A model generated the notes under the pieces. That model had not been told where the DNA came from, ran no database searches, and saw nothing but the letters and a program-made list of their open reading frames with translations. Below, in pieces: positions 52,421-64,000 of a stretch of DNA of 64,000 bases; position 1 is the first letter of the stretch; each line of letters starts with the position of its first letter. The stretch is from Datnioides undecimradiatus (Eukaryota; Chordata; Actinopteri; Lobotiformes; Datnioididae): positions 8,538,501 to 8,602,500 of the forward strand of contig WARS01000012.1 of the NCBI GenBank assembly GCA_008933995.1, read 5' to 3'. The position numbers were made by a program, and so were the translations under genes.

Positions 52421-64000
<11,580 letters not shown>

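Overview
This window is vertebrate nuclear DNA, most likely from a ray-finned (teleost) fish. The evidence is split genes with GT-AG introns, very dense (CA)n/(TG)n microsatellites, a decayed fish-type SINE tail, and two genes whose translated exons match known vertebrate proteins. Nothing prokaryotic (operons, CRISPR, insertion sequences) is present. All gene identifications rest on recognising protein sequence by eye; no database was searched.

Region 1 (1-15,400) holds slc38a10 on the minus strand, running off the left edge. I could place a noncoding first exon, a first coding exon with the start codon, and thirteen further coding exon positions that join in frame, giving about 674 codons of transporter core plus the first part of the acidic tail. 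The remaining C-terminal exons lie outside the window. The most striking feature is a pair of alternative exons (7B at 9641-9765 and 7A at 8771-8895). They have identical length (125 nt), identical phases and 19 of 42 identical residues. Skipping both or including both breaks the frame, so they should be mutually exclusive. The gene also has a GC-AG intron, a spliced upstream ORF whose stop overlaps the main start codon, a possible 21-nt microexon, and a 240-bp inverted-repeat element in its first long intron.

Region 2 (15,400-48,300) is a long interval without a recognised protein-coding gene. It holds microsatellites, purine/pyrimidine tracts, segments of higher complexity that look like conserved noncoding elements, a cluster of nuclear-receptor half-sites near 17.6 kb, and several CpG-rich, promoter-like patches (about 32.7-33.4, 44.9-45.2, 47.1-47.4 kb). 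A two-exon minus-strand ORF near 25 kb is a weak gene candidate.

Region 3 (48,300-64,000) holds the 5' end of bahcc1 on the plus strand. A probable promoter and noncoding exon lie near 48.4-48.9 kb. The first coding exon is 52,421-52,752 (ATG at 52,581), followed by the start of a long intron that fills the rest of the window. No second coding exon was found before 64,000.

The two genes are divergent (head to head) with about 33-37 kb between them. As I recall it, human SLC38A10 and BAHCC1 on 17q25.3 are also neighbours in this orientation, so the block looks like conserved synteny. The interval between them probably serves mainly as regulatory DNA for one or both genes.
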